The notes under the pieces were generated by a model. It saw only the letters and a list, made by a program, of their open reading frames with translations, was not told where the DNA came from and ran no database searches. The translations under genes and the position numbers were made by a program. 64,000 nt of DNA from Pseudeuparius sepicola (lineage: Eukaryota; Arthropoda; Insecta; Coleoptera; Anthribidae): the NCBI GenBank assembly GCA_963920635.1, contig OY987299.1:66136692-66200691 (forward strand), read 5' to 3'. Shown here piece after piece: positions 21,394 to 33,866 of the stretch. Position 1 is the stretch's first letter. Each line of letters starts with the position of its first letter.

Positions 21394-22341
21394 ATGGAAA
21401 ATGAAAAAGCCGAATTAGTCAAAAAACGCGCTAGTATCAAGAGCAAACTTACATATTTCACAAGTTTCGTTACGAAAATTCAAGTATCAGAATCTCTGGA
21501 TGAGCAAACAATTATCCAGTTACAAGATCGCATACAAAAAATTGACGTAGCTTTTTCGGAATTCGAACCTATTCAAAGAAGACTCGAAATTCTGTCGGAA
21601 AATGTAGACGCTCAATACGCAGAAAGAAACAACTTTGAAGAAAGTTATTATTCGGTAATTTCAGCGGCAAAATATTTGCTAAAGTCAAATACAAAAGATA
21701 AAAACGCGCCAGAAGCCACAAGTACTTCCAATAATGAAGCAAAACGTGAAGTCAACAATTCATCACTAGGTTTAGTGAAATTTCCAGACATTAAATTACC
21801 CACTTTTACTGGGGATTACAACTCGTGGCTAGAGTTTAGGGACACCTTTCGAACAATGATTCATGAAAGAAAAGATGTTAGTGACATCCAAAAATTCCAT
21901 TATTTGCGAGCCTCGCTACAGGGACCTCGAAGTGAAATTATAAAGGAAACGTCATTATGTAGTGAAGATTACATATTCGCTTGGGAGGCGTTATGCAAAA
22001 GGTATGACGATGAGGACTTATTAATTAACAATCACATTGAAGGTATTTTTAAGTTAGAAAAAATAGTCAAAGCGACATCTTTGAAATTCAGAAATTTAAT
22101 TTCTGACGTAAACAAACATGTCCGCAGTCTGCGCGTTTTAAAACAACCGGTAGACGCTTGGGATTTACTTTTGATTCACATTATATCACAATGTTTAGAT
22201 AACGCAACAGCAAACAAATTCGATGAATACAAGTTACACAAAAAATCCAATAACGAAAAAGTAGACTTAAAATCAATGTTAGAATTTTTGAAAAATCGCG
22301 CTGATTTTCTTGAACGTCTAGAAAACAAAAAAAGCAACTGA
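21394..22341 (+). CDS. BEL1 gag N-terminal region (DUF1759-type)
   Basis: An open 315-codon frame, the longest intact piece of BEL1. It begins with a Lys/Glu-rich coiled-coil-like segment. Then comes the BEL/Pao gag signature around VKFPDIKLPTFTGDYNSWLE (residues ~130-150), which corresponds to the conserved KLPK..LPTF.G core. Gag forms the particle that packages element RNA. A stop at 22341 ends the frame before the zinc-knuckle region that normally follows in the same polyprotein. Confidence 0.8.
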   Translation: MENEKAELVKKRASIKSKLTYFTSFVTKIQVSESLDEQTIIQLQDRIQKIDVAFSEFEPIQRRLEILSENVDAQYAERNNFEESYYSVISAAKYLLKSNTKDKNAPEATSTSNNEAKREVNNSSLGLVKFPDIKLPTFTGDYNSWLEFRDTFRTMIHERKDVSDIQKFHYLRASLQGPRSEIIKETSLCSEDYIFAWEALCKRYDDEDLLINNHIEGIFKLEKIVKATSLKFRNLISDVNKHVRSLRVLKQPVDAWDLLLIHIISQCLDNATANKFDEYKLHKKSNNEKVDLKSMLEFLKNRADFLERLENKKSN

Positions 22342-22437
22342 TACAAAAAACGAAGATGTCCAGTCACAAAACAAATTTCAAAAATTCTCAAAAAAAAAAC
22401 AGGTCGGTTAGAAAACACAAAGGAAACAATTCATGGG

Positions 22438-22953
22438 TTGGTCGTATCCCAAGAAAACAATGCCAATATCAAACCATGTTTGATTTGTCAAGGTCAACAC
22501 AGAATTTATTCATGCGTAACATTTAGGGGTTTATCTGCGTCGAAAAAACTTGAAGAAGTTAACAGGCTTAAACTGTGCTTAAATTGCTTACGACCAGGTC
22601 ATGAAATACAACATTGTCGCTTGTTTGGATCATGTAAAGAGTTCAAAGCAAGGCACAGCACCTTACTGCATGATTCACTCCAAAACAAAGGTACTAATAA
22701 TTCTCAAAATGCAACAGTTAAAACCGGGCAAAATTCTCAATGCGAACCCAATACAACCTCGAACACAACTGTTTCTTTGTCTTGTAATACGGCAACAACA
22801 ACAACTATTTTGGCTACAGTTATTGTAGATATCACATACAAACATGGAAATAAACATTCAATCAGAGCTTTGTTGGACTGCGGTTCACAATCTTGCTTCA
22901 TAACCGAACGTTTATGCAAAAAAACTCAACTTAAATGTAGGTCAATTTATTAG
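22438..22953 (+). pseudogene. BEL1 gag zinc-knuckle and protease remnant
   Basis: This frame carries the Cys/His array typical of BEL/Pao gag: CLICQGQHRIYSC, CLNCLRPGHEIQHC, then a third degraded knuckle. An aspartic-protease-like LLDCGSQSCF follows near 22870, with Cys in place of the usual Ser/Thr after Asp. The frame stops at 22953 within the protease; matching protein resumes at about 22989-23303 in another frame. Confidence 0.75.
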
Positions 22954-22988
22954 TTGAAGGAGTTAACAATAAAAAATCACAACTGTCG

Positions 22989-24110
22989 ATGCGCGCTGCA
23001 ATGTTGAAATTTACTCAAAGCATAATGAATTTACCAGACTTTCAATGCTATTTGCTACCAGAAATCACAAAATATATTCCAAGTGTCACATTCAATCTGT
23101 CAAATCAGTTTAATATTCCGGAAAACATTGTATTGGCGGATCCAGAGTGGCATTCGGCTAGATCAATAGATTTGCTAATAGGAGCGAACATATTCTGGAA
23201 AATTTTACGCATTGGTCAGATAGAGCAAGGAAAACATGATCCCATATTTCAAAACACGTGGTTTGGTTGGATAATTTATGCTGAATTGAATTTACAAGAC
23301 TAAAAAAGCTTATTTTAAATAAAATATCATGCAACTTAAGTCAACTTTCCGAAAATGTTGATGTCCAAAAACAACTCTCAAGGTTTTTTGAAGTCGAAGA
23401 AGTATCGTCAAAAAATTCGTTTCTTAAGGAAGAAAATGAATGCGAACAGCATTTCATAAAGCACACTTCTCGGCTACAAGACGGTAGATTTCAAGTCGCA
23501 ATACCATTAAAAGAACCTGCTGAAATATTAGGCGATTCATACGAGCAAGCACAAAATCGTTTATTCAGTTTGGAAAAAAGAATGGAGAAAAATCAAATTT
23601 TCAAAGAAAAGTATACAATACAAACATTTAAATCACATGACAAAAGAAAATGCAGAGTTTCAAATTCAAGACGTTTCATATTTTCTTCCACATCACGGTG
23701 TGTTGCGAGAAGACAAATTAACAAGCAAACTTCGCATTGTATTCAATGGATCTGTCAAAACAACAACGGGAAAATCTCTAAACAATCTCCAAATGGTAGG
23801 GCCTACTCTGCAAAATGATTTAGTAAACATTTTAATTCGTTTTAGACAACACCCTATAGTTATATCCGCCGACATCGAAAAAATGTATCGGCAGGTGTTG
23901 ATCGTACCTGAACAAAGAAACCTCTTAAAAATATTATGGCGAGAAAATCCACATGAAAACATCCAAATTTTTACTTTAAATACAGTGACGTACGGGTTGG
24001 CATCAAGTCTAGCTATTCGTTGTCTTATTCAATTAGCATATGATTGTAAAGAATCTAATCCCAAAATTCAGAAATAATTCAAAACAATATATGTGTCGAT
24101 TTATTAAGCG
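22989..24110 (+). pseudogene. BEL1 protease end and reverse transcriptase, broken
   Basis: Fragments in shifting frames: a protease-to-RT linker (22989-23303), then RT with KLRIVFNGSVK, ISADIEKMYRQ (first catalytic Asp) and a TYGLASS block (23637-24077). The YVDD catalytic box expected near 24086-24101 is disrupted by an indel, so this RT would be catalytically dead even apart from the stops. Confidence 0.75.
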
Positions 24111-24121
24111 GATGTTCTTCC

Positions 24122-25182
24122 GTGGAAGAAGCACAACAAATAACGAACGAAATTTCCAGTATTCTAAACTCAGGTTGTTTTCCATTACGAAAGTGGCGTT
24201 CAAATGTACCAGAAGCTATAAGCCATTTAGTGAATGAAAATGGAAATAAGGAAAATTTTATCCTAGAATTCGGTGATTGTGAACAGATCAAAACATTGGG
24301 CTTAATGTGGTCAAGTAATGAAGACAAGTTGTTATATAAAATAGAAGTTGCTTCCAATATCAAAAACATCACTAAACGACACATGTTATCATGCATTGCA
24401 AAAATCTATGATCCACTAGGTCTAATTTGTCCATGTGTCACTTTAGCTAAAATTATGATACAACATTTATGGAAACTGGAATTAACGTGGGACGATCAAG
24501 TTCCAGAAAACCTAAAAAAGACTTGGCTACAATTTGCACGAGATTTGGCACACTTAAATGACCTAACTATCGACAGACATGTAATGACAGTAAATCCAAA
24601 GGTGGTCGAAGTTCACAGGTTTTCTGATGCGTCAAATGTTGCCTACGGAGCTTGTGCATATATCCGAAGCATAGGACAAGACGGAGAAATATTTTGCAAC
24701 CTACTTTGCACTAAATCAAAGGTAGCTCCCATCAAGGAACTTACAACTCCTCGACTTGAACTATGCGCAGCCCACGTGTCAGCTATTTTGTATGAAAAAA
24801 TTCGGCAATCATCTTTTGGACAGATTCACAAGTAGTACTTGGATGGATTCGTACATCTTCCAACATACTAAAATTTTTCGTACGTAACCGAGTCGTTGCA
24901 ATCCAAGAAATCACAGATCCAGAATCATGGCGGTTTGTATCCACCACTGATAACCCAGCAGATTACTTATCACGTGGAGTATCTCCTAGTTTGCTTGCAG
25001 AAAGGAATGTCTGGTGGCATGGACCTTCATGGCTTGTGCTCGACGAACAAAAATGGCCGCAAGTCACAATAAACATACGAGATCTTCTAGAATTAAAACC
25101 AGTATCAAACGTGTTGGTTTCTGCTACACCTGACACAAACTTCCAATTTGAACATTTTTCTAATTTGAACAGACTAAAATGA
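24122..25182 (+). pseudogene. BEL1 RNase H region
   Basis: The frame 24122-24835 continues from RT (KIYDPLGLICP, the BEL/Pao connection signature) into RNase H with FSDASNVAYGA and TPRLELCAA. A frame break at 24835 is followed by the PADYLSRG-type segment and 24991-25182. RNase H would remove RNA from the RNA-DNA hybrid. Confidence 0.7.
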
Positions 25183-25218
25183 GTTGTTTCCTACATACTA
25201 TGGTTTAAAAACAATTGC

Positions 25219-26613
25219 TTGCACGGCCCAAATGAAAAACAAACAGGTCCATTAACAGTTACAGAACTACACAAAACTTTTACTAAATTGCTGAAGTTAG
25301 CACAACAACAATCATTTCCCAAGGAACGTGATAAATTACTACAAGCTAAACCCTTGGACAGGAAGTGTAAACTGTTAAGTCTCACACTATTTATAGACAG
25401 AAATAATCTAATTAGAGTGGGTGGACGCTTAAACAATTCAAATTTCAATTTTGACAAAAAACACCCAATTTTGTTGTCCTCTAAGCATTGGCTAACGAAA
25501 CTAATATTTGAATCTGAGCATAAGATGTTACATCATGCTGGACCCTTGCAACTACTATCAAGTATTCGTGAACAATTTTGGCCTATAAGTGGACGCAATC
25601 TCGCAAAATCAGTTGTGCACAAATGTGTTACATGTTTTCGACTTAATGCAAAAAATATACAACCTATGATGGGTGATTTGCCAACATCAAGATTTTCAAC
25701 AAGCTATCCATTTAATACAACAGGCACTGATTTTGCTGGTCCTTTTTTTGTCAAAGAAAGGGCAGATCGAGGTTCTAGACTAGTGAAAGCATATGTATGT
25801 TTATTTGTCTGCTTCGCCACGAAATGTCTTCACTTGGAATTGGTCACAGACCTCTCAACAAATGCATTTTTATTAGCATTAAAACGTTTTATTGCTCGTC
25901 GAGGCAAACCAGAACACATATTCCGACAATGGGACTAACTACAAGGGAGCTAGTCGAGAGTTGCAAGAACTATACACTTTTCTAAAAGAAAATGGTCCTT
26001 CCCTATCGAACATTATAACCAATCAAGGAATCTCTTGGCATTTTTCACTAGCTTATGCACCAAACTTTGGAAGAATCTGGGAAGCCGGAGTGAAATGTGT
26101 AAAACATCACCTAAAAAGAACTTTGTGAACTTCCCATCTGACCTTCGAAGAATATCCATCAGTTTTATGCAATATTGAAGCAATATTAAACTCTGGACCA
26201 ATATCACCTCTGTCAACCGATCCTAATGATCCTACCCCACTCACTCCTGCCCATTTTATCATTGGGCGTTCATTAACCTCAATACCAGAACCTGATATCC
26301 AAAACATACCTGACTCTCACGATATCAACGACTTGAACAATTACGCCAACACTTTTGGTCTCGTTGGTGCAAAGACCACATTTCGGAATTACAACAAAAA
26401 TCGAAGTGGCGCGAAAATTATGATACGTTGTCAGTTGGAACATTAGTTCTTGTCAAAGACGATAATTTGCCACCGTTAAATTGGCATTTAGGTCGCGTTG
26501 AAGAATTATTTCCAGGCAAAGACAATATTAATCGTGTCGCTCTAGTGAAAACATCATCGGTACTGATTAAGCGAGTCTTATCAAAATTATGTCCATTACC
26601 CATACACGACTAA
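25219..26613 (+). pseudogene. BEL1 integrase and C-terminal region
   Basis: 25219-25938 holds the H/C zinc-binding segment (H..H near residue 105-110, KCVTC near residue 140) and the first catalytic Asp in TGTDFAGPF. A frameshift falls in the second-Asp motif near 25922; reading resumes at 25892-26128 with the APNFGRIWEAG Glu motif. A stop follows. 26428-26613 is the LVLVKDDNLPP/WHLGRV C-terminal module (DUF5641-type). All catalytic residues are traceable but split between frames. Confidence 0.75.
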
Positions 26614-26714
26614 CATAACCAAACTAAACAATTAGTGTAAATACGGTGAATGGCTGTGGACCATTTCAGTGTAGTGTTAATTGTCACAACAAAATTCCTC
26701 TCTGTCTCCGTCTC

Positions 26715-26961
26715 TGTCTCTGAACAATTCAAATTTTGCGCGTAAGTGCCAGTACGTCCCTGTGTTGCCCGCCAGCGAATCACAGCGCCCTGACCAGAGG
26801 AATGCGCAGTCCGTCAGAAGTTGACGAAGAGAGAAAAAGACGACTCGTCGGCACCAGCACGCTTCAAAAAACCGGTAAACAAAATCTCATTTATTTGCGA
26901 AAAAAGCTAAAACAACGTTTAAACCAGCCTACGGAAATTACAGTGTTCCTAAATTCGACCA
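26715..26961 (+). repeat. BEL1 3' LTR
   Basis: 247 bp, same ends as the 5' LTR. It is preceded by a CTCTGTCTC-rich tract rather than a clean polypurine tract, unlike BEL2, which may reflect rearrangement at this end. Confidence 0.85.
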
Positions 26962-27760
26962 ATCTTATTACGCGACATTGCCAGTTACAGTGCGAAAAAC
27001 AGTAAATTCGGCATCGTTAGGTTGGCCTTAGATTGCCCAAATAATAGTGGAAAATCTTACAACCCTGCCCACGGACATTGGCAGCTTTTTTTGCAAAAGT
27101 GTTTTGGCAACCTCGAATAGAGCCGTTCTAAAAATCGAAGTAGGTGATAAACCTCCTAATTGGATGTCGTACTTTCCTCCGGTACCAAAAAGAACCCCAA
27201 AAATCCTATATCTAAGAGAATTTTCTGATTCACAATTAACCACTATTGAGAGAAATGGAACGGCTGTAGAATCAACGAAACCACTCCTGGAAATTGTGTG
27301 TTTTTTCTTATTTCTCGATTTTTCGGGGGCCCAGGAAGCATAATAACTTCACCCAAAGACTCCGGGCAAGCTTTAAAAATTAAATTAAATCAAAGTTTTG
27401 GTTCGCGGGTAAGATAAAGAAGTGTAATGAACCAATGTAAAAAGCCACTACGAGATTCTTCTATAATAACACAATCATATTTATACCTTATTTAACTAAT
27501 GCCACTTTGTGAATCAAAGAAATCCGTGTAATTGCCCGTTATGTGAATTTTTAAAACACCAAGAAACAGTGTAAAACTTTAAACCTGTTTATAAATTATT
27601 ATAATAATATAATAATGCAGCGATTTAACCTATTTTCATTGACTGACATATTAATGCCAGTCAATGTTATGTGCCCCATCCCTGTGCGGTATGGGGAGGA
27701 GCGGGGTGGTGCGAGGGAATGTAGGGGAAGTTGTTGCTTTGAGAAGCCCTAGAATTGAAA
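26962..27760. other. Intronic sequence with one open frame
   Basis: An open 98-codon forward frame (27047-27343) contains GDKPPNWMSYFPPVPKR and TPKILYLREF, coding-like composition of unknown identity. No splice signals were convincing. The rest is AT-rich with nothing recognised. Confidence 0.3.
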
Positions 27761-28010
27761 AGAGGCTAAAACCCACTTTGCTTTCCACGTTGTCATTAGT
27801 CGACTCAAAGTTACGTGAATATTAAGCCTCTCGTCTCGTCGTCGGTGCGCGCCGAATGTCGGGCGAAAATTACAGGTACAGGAATGTAAAGATATTCCTT
27901 GCCCTAAAATGCCATACCTAATAGAAACTGGCGCGCGCCGAATGTCGGGCGAAAACTACAGGTACAGGCATAACGTGGAATTGTGGAATGCAAAGTGGGT
28001 TTTAGCCTCT
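27761..28010. mobile_element. MITE-like inverted repeat with internal duplication
   Basis: Ends AGAGGCTAAAACCCACTTTG and complement CAAAGTGGGTTTTAGCCTCT, with matching CACG/CGTG blocks inside. Between them GCGCGCCGAATGTCGGGCGA occurs twice (about 27846 and 27931), each followed by an ACAGGTACAGG block. No clear target duplication. Confidence 0.6.
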
Positions 28011-28629
28011 CGGTGCGCAACCTTGCCGCACTTACCCGAAATTCTTGATATCTTGCTAATGCCTAGTGGAAACATTTATGAGGCCGCACCTGTACCTACT
28101 ATGTAAGTGCCTGTTTGTCTTATTATGCTTAATGTAAGTATCTTAACACAAAATAAAGAATTTGAATATGAAGTGGAATAACAGAGTTTCCGCCACTATA
28201 TGGCCACTAAGGTCAAGTAACAAACACCTCAAATACGCAAATGTATGTGGAAATCACTTTAAAAAGTTATATTTTAGACAAGACGCCATATTTAAGAATG
28301 AGATTTATGCCGCCATTATGACAAAATGAATAGGCTACTGAATAAAAAATTAATTACTCGTCAATTCTTTATTAAAATACAGGATGTCCCGAAATTAGCC
28401 TGCCATAATTTACCACTTTGTTCTGCGAAATAAAAAAAAAACCGAAAAAGTTTCTATAAACATGGCATCAAAAATGCCCCCTAAGGGGGCTATAGCCCCC
28501 GAAATGGACATTTTGGCAAACGGTTTTTTTAAGGGGTTAAAAATATCCAAAATTTTTTGTGTGTATTTTATGGAAAAATGGTGCTCTTGTTGAATTTTGA
28601 TAGCGTGCACTGTTTTTGAGTAAAATTAT

Positions 28630-29134
28630 TGTTCAATCTCCACAATGAATTGGTTTTTATTCTAAAAAGTATTATTGCAAACTGAACAAGTTAATTTTGT
28701 TGTTTTGTATATATCTATCTTTCCGTGTTTATATTCATACAAGTGACAGTCTCTGATTGGCCGCCTTCAACGAAGAAGAAGTGGCCACCAGAAGTGCTTG
28801 CGCTTGCGCGAGTAGTAGTACCTAGCGAAGAAGGACAGATACGACGCTCGCTCGCGATAGCACCCGCACATATCACCGCGCCGCGACATACCAATAAATT
28901 GGCTGCTTGATTACCACATTTTCGGGATCGTGTACACATCCGGACGCCACCTCCAAAGTCGCAGAGTCGGCAGGGACACCTAGGGGACAATCTAATGACG
29001 CCATTCGATCAGCAGAAAAGGTAGGCCACAGAAAAAAGGGATTGTCACATGTCGCAACTCACACCAAAAAATTATGTGTAGCAAACTCAAAAATACAGTT
29101 CACTCTTATACAACAAACCTCTCGTTTCCATCCA
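28630..29134 (+). repeat. BEL2 5' LTR (505 bp)
   Basis: TGTTCAATC to TTCCATCCA. It is about 79 bp longer than the 3' LTR: a GC-rich block at roughly 28790-28880 is absent there. TTTGGTC follows 3 nt downstream, the same leader motif as BEL1. Confidence 0.85.
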
Positions 29135-30119
29135 TTGTTTGGTCCTATCGACCGGGATTCTTTTTACTAGTAAATTAATTAAAAATTGGTTCAGTTTGCA
29201 ACTACCTAAATTTCACAAAAAAAAACGATAAAATTCGTCCGGTACTCCATATACCCCACTTAGTAAACAGTATCGTCCTCCCGGGATCCGCATTTAAAAC
29301 TAGGCCGTCGCCAAGCACTTGGTTTGATAGTTTTTTTTGTCCTCGTTTTTGTGGAAATAGATCGATCGCGCTCGAGGTAAACACAGCTGGTCGGATTCGC
29401 CGAAGATATTCGGCATTTTTATAGTTGCATGTAGGTAATTAGTTCTCTCGCTTGGAAATTTATTTGTATAGGTAGTGCAGCGCTTATTGCAACGTCTCTC
29501 CCATTTTCTCTATATCTCCACCTAATAATTAATACGTAAATGATGATCTCCGAAAAGAAACAAGTTCAAATTAAACAATGGACAAGTATACTTAGGAATG
29601 AAAAATAATTTTTTGCCTTGGAATTTGTAAAACATGTCTAGATAATCACGGAACCCAACCAACAGATTTTTTTTCCCATTAGTTTGCTCAAAAATAAAAA
29701 AAAATGGTCGCAAAAGTAGGGAATGTGACGTCACGATCCCTAATTTCAATAAGTACCTGCTATTTTCTTAGTACTTATTTTGTCTTTTTTTATATAACCA
29801 AGCATTCCCAGGCAAATTATTAGATTCAGTTTGTATGCGCCTGATGAGAAATAATCAAATTTCGTAGCATTTCAATGAAATATTTGGATTTTACTGATCC
29901 CATTCTGAACTTATTAGATGCCCCCTATAAAATATGACAGATGACATATTACTCAATGCTTTAAAGAAAATCGTCGGCAACGCCGCACTTTGCATATAAC
30001 CTCACTTTCGCCCGCGGAACGCCGAAACCAAGGTTAATAACCTTAGTGAAAACTAAATAAATTCTATTCTCAGTTTTAAAAGAATCTTGCTGTGAATACT
30101 TTATTTTTTCGGTTTATAA
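29135..30119. other. BEL2 leader, no gene seen
   Basis: Begins with the TTTGGTC motif and a moderately GC-rich stretch to about 29390 that is probably true leader. It then becomes AT-rich with no supported frame. Confidence 0.4.
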
Positions 30120-30480
30120 TGAAGACAAGATTTGTTAAAGCTTGTCCTGATAACTTGCCTTGCATAGATTTTGATATGGTGTGTCAATTTTATCAATAAA
30201 AACGGGGAGCAAAACATGGAGAAATGAAGAGGTATGTTTGTTCTTTGATTTGTATATTGTTTTAATATTGCTTAATGATGATGATATAGCTTAAATTCTG
30301 GTTTTAGGTAGACTAGAGAATAAATATTATGGTAACAATGTTATTGGAGACACGCAGAGGAAAGAACATAGCAATGAATGCATAATGCCCGGTTAAGGCA
30401 AAAATTACCCCCGAGCACAAAATTAATAAGAAAAATGTTAATGATACTGTGGTTAAAAATGAAGAAATTCAACTGAATAG
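30120..30480 (+). pseudogene. Fragment of an unknown insect repeat protein, with intron
   Basis: A first exon-like segment starts MKTRFVKACPDNLPCIDFDM and has one in-frame stop; a GTATG donor follows near 30231 and a TTTTAG acceptor near 30307. The second segment reads YYGNNVIGDTQRKEHSNE and, after a frameshift, VKAKITPEHKI. From memory this order resembles the N-terminal part of insect repeat-associated proteins with SWIM/YqaJ-like domains. That identification is tentative. It lies in the oversized BEL2 leader and is presumably inserted there. Confidence 0.35.
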
Positions 30481-32069
30481 TTGTGGAAGTAGGTATATTA
30501 TGTTGTAATTACCCAACATAGGTAAGCAGATTAGTCCTAAATTATGCACATACCACGATGTACGAGGATCATACATCGTGGCACATACGTAGATACAGCT
30601 TTTTGTGCTTCTAGTTTAGTTGCTAGTACAGTAAAGAAATACTTATTGTGTATATACCTATAGTTAAGATATGGGGGAGGGGGCGTGGGGGTGTCGCACA
30701 GCCCAATGTTGAAATCGATTATCAAAACAAGAAATCATGCGTTTGTAAAAACAATCGTTGATATCTACATGTGAAAACCATGATTCAGAACTAATTTAAA
30801 TAATCTAAAGTCAATGCAAGTTCGACAGCAGAGTTTCATTCGATATCAAGTGCTTGACCGTCAATGACTTTTTGCGGGTATTTTTTTCTTGTATGATCTA
30901 ATGAAGTATTTAATTAATTAAGTCCGTAGTAGTACACTTTGTCGCATCCATTTTGATGCGGAAAGTTGTACTTTTCTGCACTAGTGACATTAACTTTGTC
31001 AACTAATAGAACTAAGCACGCTTGTAAAATTTTTGCACATATTAATGGGAAACTTATTTTAGATGAATGTAAGCTGACTTCCTGGAAATAGCGAAGAATC
31101 ATGGACAACATCAGTAGATTGTTATATTGGAAAAAGTCAACACAAGTGCAATAAAAAAATATGAAGGTCTACCTTACAGGATTTAGTTGACAAAGACATA
31201 CCGACATACCTCAATAATTATTATACATTGGAGTAGTATGACAGAAGATTTTTGGCAAAAATCAAAACATATTACAAGGAGGGACTGTCTGACATGTTAA
31301 AAAACGAAAAATGCCCTGTATCTCCAAAACGAATCAAGATTTTGAGATTCAACTGCTTTCCACTGCCCTCAAAAATCGAGCACAGTGCACCTACCTACTC
31401 TTTGTCTATCTCTTCGCAGAATAGAAGAAACCCCCCAAAAAAACATCCAGTTTGTTGCACTCTGTGCATGCGACATGAAAACTATTATTTGATTTTGGAA
31501 TATTTTCACTAAATTTAATAGATAACTTATTTGGGGTTTTGCCATAGAATGCAAAATAATGTTTTTTTTTTCTTGCAAATTAAAGAAATCTTAATTTTTG
31601 GCCGGCTGCTGCATTATATTTTTTTATTTTTAACTTCCATTAACCACAATCACAAAATATGCTTATGAAAATTTATTTTCCAGAAAAAATAGGTATATAA
31701 TATGTATAGTGAAAAAATCCTAAAGAATTATGTCATTTTTTATGAGGATGCTTCGGCAATCACAATATAATTTACCTAAATGGGTCTAAAATAGTTCAAG
31801 CTATGACAATAAAGTTTTTCGACTGAAAACTTGGCTTTATTGCGTTTTACATGTTGTTTCTAACATCACCAAGAACTGGCACCTTCTCCAATATTCTAGC
31901 GTTACATTTTTGAACCGATGCAGGTCTAACTACTAACTTAATTCTGTAAGTAAGGGCTCATGAAATTAAAGTAATATATTTTTTATATTCGGACCAGGTA
32001 TGTGCTTGACGTCTAGAGGATTGACTTTTCTCAGTTTAGTTTATAACCAATCAATGCTGTTGATTAACA
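30481..32069. other. BEL2 interior, unexplained AT-rich sequence
   Basis: No supported gene. A small palindromic pair (ACGATGTA ... TACATCGT) lies at about 30552-30577. Frames such as 31252-31512 have no recognised motif. Confidence 0.35.
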
Positions 32070-32341
32070 CTAGCACAGAATAAATAGCTTCACAACAGAA
32101 GCGTCCATAAAGACGTGTCAAAAATAAGCGAGCTCCATTTCAATTTACAGGAAAATAACCAATAAGTTGTACATATATTTGGTCCTAATACAATCTCTTT
32201 GCAATGTGGATTAATGTAAAATCAAACAAAATGCACAATGTTTATCCCTTTAGAAGATATTTCGCGTCAAAGCCAGCATCCTTTTGACACATTTCCTTAT
32301 GGACGCTTCTGTTGTGAAGCTATTTATTCTGTGACGCTAGG
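32070..32341. mobile_element. MITE with ~50-bp terminal inverted repeats
   Basis: The left arm (32070-32125) and right arm (32285-32341) share ACAGAATAAATAGCTTCACA and AGAAGCGTCCATAA in opposite orientation. Both ends carry CTAG. The ~160-bp interior is non-coding. It lies in the BEL2 leader. Confidence 0.7.
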
Positions 32342-32930
32342 TATTGAGGCTAAAATATCATCAGTTTCTTCAAACAACTAGCAGTCGCTGGAATACACTT
32401 GATAACAAGTAAAAAATCGTTTGGCAGAGCCACTAATCTAAGATCGTCAGCTAAAATGTTACCCCTGGTTGGTTCTTTATTGTCTTTAATATATCAGCAA
32501 GTCTAGATATCTAATTTGTGCAAGTTCAGTTAGGTACTTACGAATTGTGTCGTTTTATAGATAAAATCGACTTAATTCCAATAAAAAAAAGTTTTGTAAA
32601 CCAACCAGCATAACGTCCGAATCATCAATACCAATACCTAGTGCTCCCAGCATTTTCCTCAGCAAAATAGAATAGTTCATTTCCGTCATGGATTATTAGA
32701 ATGAATGGTGAAAATAGTTCAAATCATAAAAAATAAAAGCTTGTAAAACACGCGGGCCGCGGGATCCGATGTTCCGATTTGTGACGCCACAAAATAGGTT
32801 ATGTTTATGTTCTCGCAGGCTGACAGCTTGGCATTAAGGTGCGGCGTTGCCAAACCTGGTGCCACGGCGGTAAATTTAGGGAAAAATAAAATCCAACAGG
32901 TAGTTACATACATTGAACTTTAAAAATTAA

Positions 32931-33830
32931 TTGCGGCAAAACGGGGGCGAAAAAAAAATTAAAAAAAATACAGCAAGTATATCTCACCCAATACTATCCG
33001 ATGAGCAAATAAAAAAAAAGTGGTGTATTAGTCCATTATCAGCCCAAAGAGACAGTGATATTCATCGTTTAACGGAGTTGTACGATAGTGCGAATCGTGC
33101 TAGAGGTGATGTTAGTGCCCATTCTCAATTTAAAATGCGTTATAGACACATTGATTCCATTTTTCATGATTTTGAAGACAACATGAGTTTTCTCGTGACA
33201 ATCGAGGGGAGTCACTTGAAGGAACAAAATGAAATACGCGCGGAGTTTGATAAGAAGTATTATGGGATTCAGGAAGTTTAATTCGAATTATTTGAAAATA
33301 AAAACCTTGGACAATGTCCCACGCCGGAGTCAAAATTTTCTGGACAAATTAAATTGCCTAAACTGGAAATTCCAAAATTTGATGGTTCTATTCAGCAAAT
33401 GCCCAAAAATTTACCTATTTAGTAAGTTTCTTAGAAGGTCCTCCACTCAAATTAGTTACTCATAATCCTCTCACTGAAGAAAATAAGAAAAGTATGTTAT
33501 TGCTTATGACACACTCTTGGAAAGATACCAAAATTTTCGACGTATTGCTATGGCTCATTGGGGAGAAATAGAAAAAACAAAAAAATTAAATCCCGATCGT
33601 GATTGCGAATCCCTTCGTCATTTATTAGATACTTTTGCCGAACATTTAGCCGCTTTATCAAATCAAAGGTACCCAGTAAAACAGTGGTCGTTCATTTTAT
33701 TTTTTATGCTTTTTGACAGATTAGATGACGACACTGCCGCTAGATTTTTACTACAATCAATACATTACGGAATGGTTTTCATTCCAAATAGTACCTAATT
33801 ATATAAAAAAAAGAAAAAGACAATACAACA
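32931..33830 (+). pseudogene. BEL2 gag, first part
   Basis: 32931-33281 is an open 116-codon frame with a charged N-terminal region. After a frameshift come KLPKLEIPKFDG (the BEL/Pao gag core) near 33350 and TEENKKSMLLL-type sequence. A third segment at 33517-33798 has DCESLRHLLDTFAEHLAAL. Stops and frameshifts lie near 33281, 33420 and 33500. The LINE insertion begins shortly after 33800. Confidence 0.65.
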
Positions 33831-33866
33831 ATTACCAAGGCCAAGTTTCAGGCCGAGGTCACAGAC

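Larger units (their letters stand above)
20795..26961 (+). mobile_element. BEL1: decayed BEL/Pao LTR retrotransposon
   Basis: Two 247-bp LTRs flank gag, protease, RT, RNase H and integrase in BEL/Pao order. Their few differences suggest a fairly recent insertion, yet the coding region carries many frameshifts and stops. No target duplication is visible: 5' flank ends AACA, 3' flank starts ATCTT. So one end may be rearranged or recombined. No envelope-like frame is present. Confidence 0.85.
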
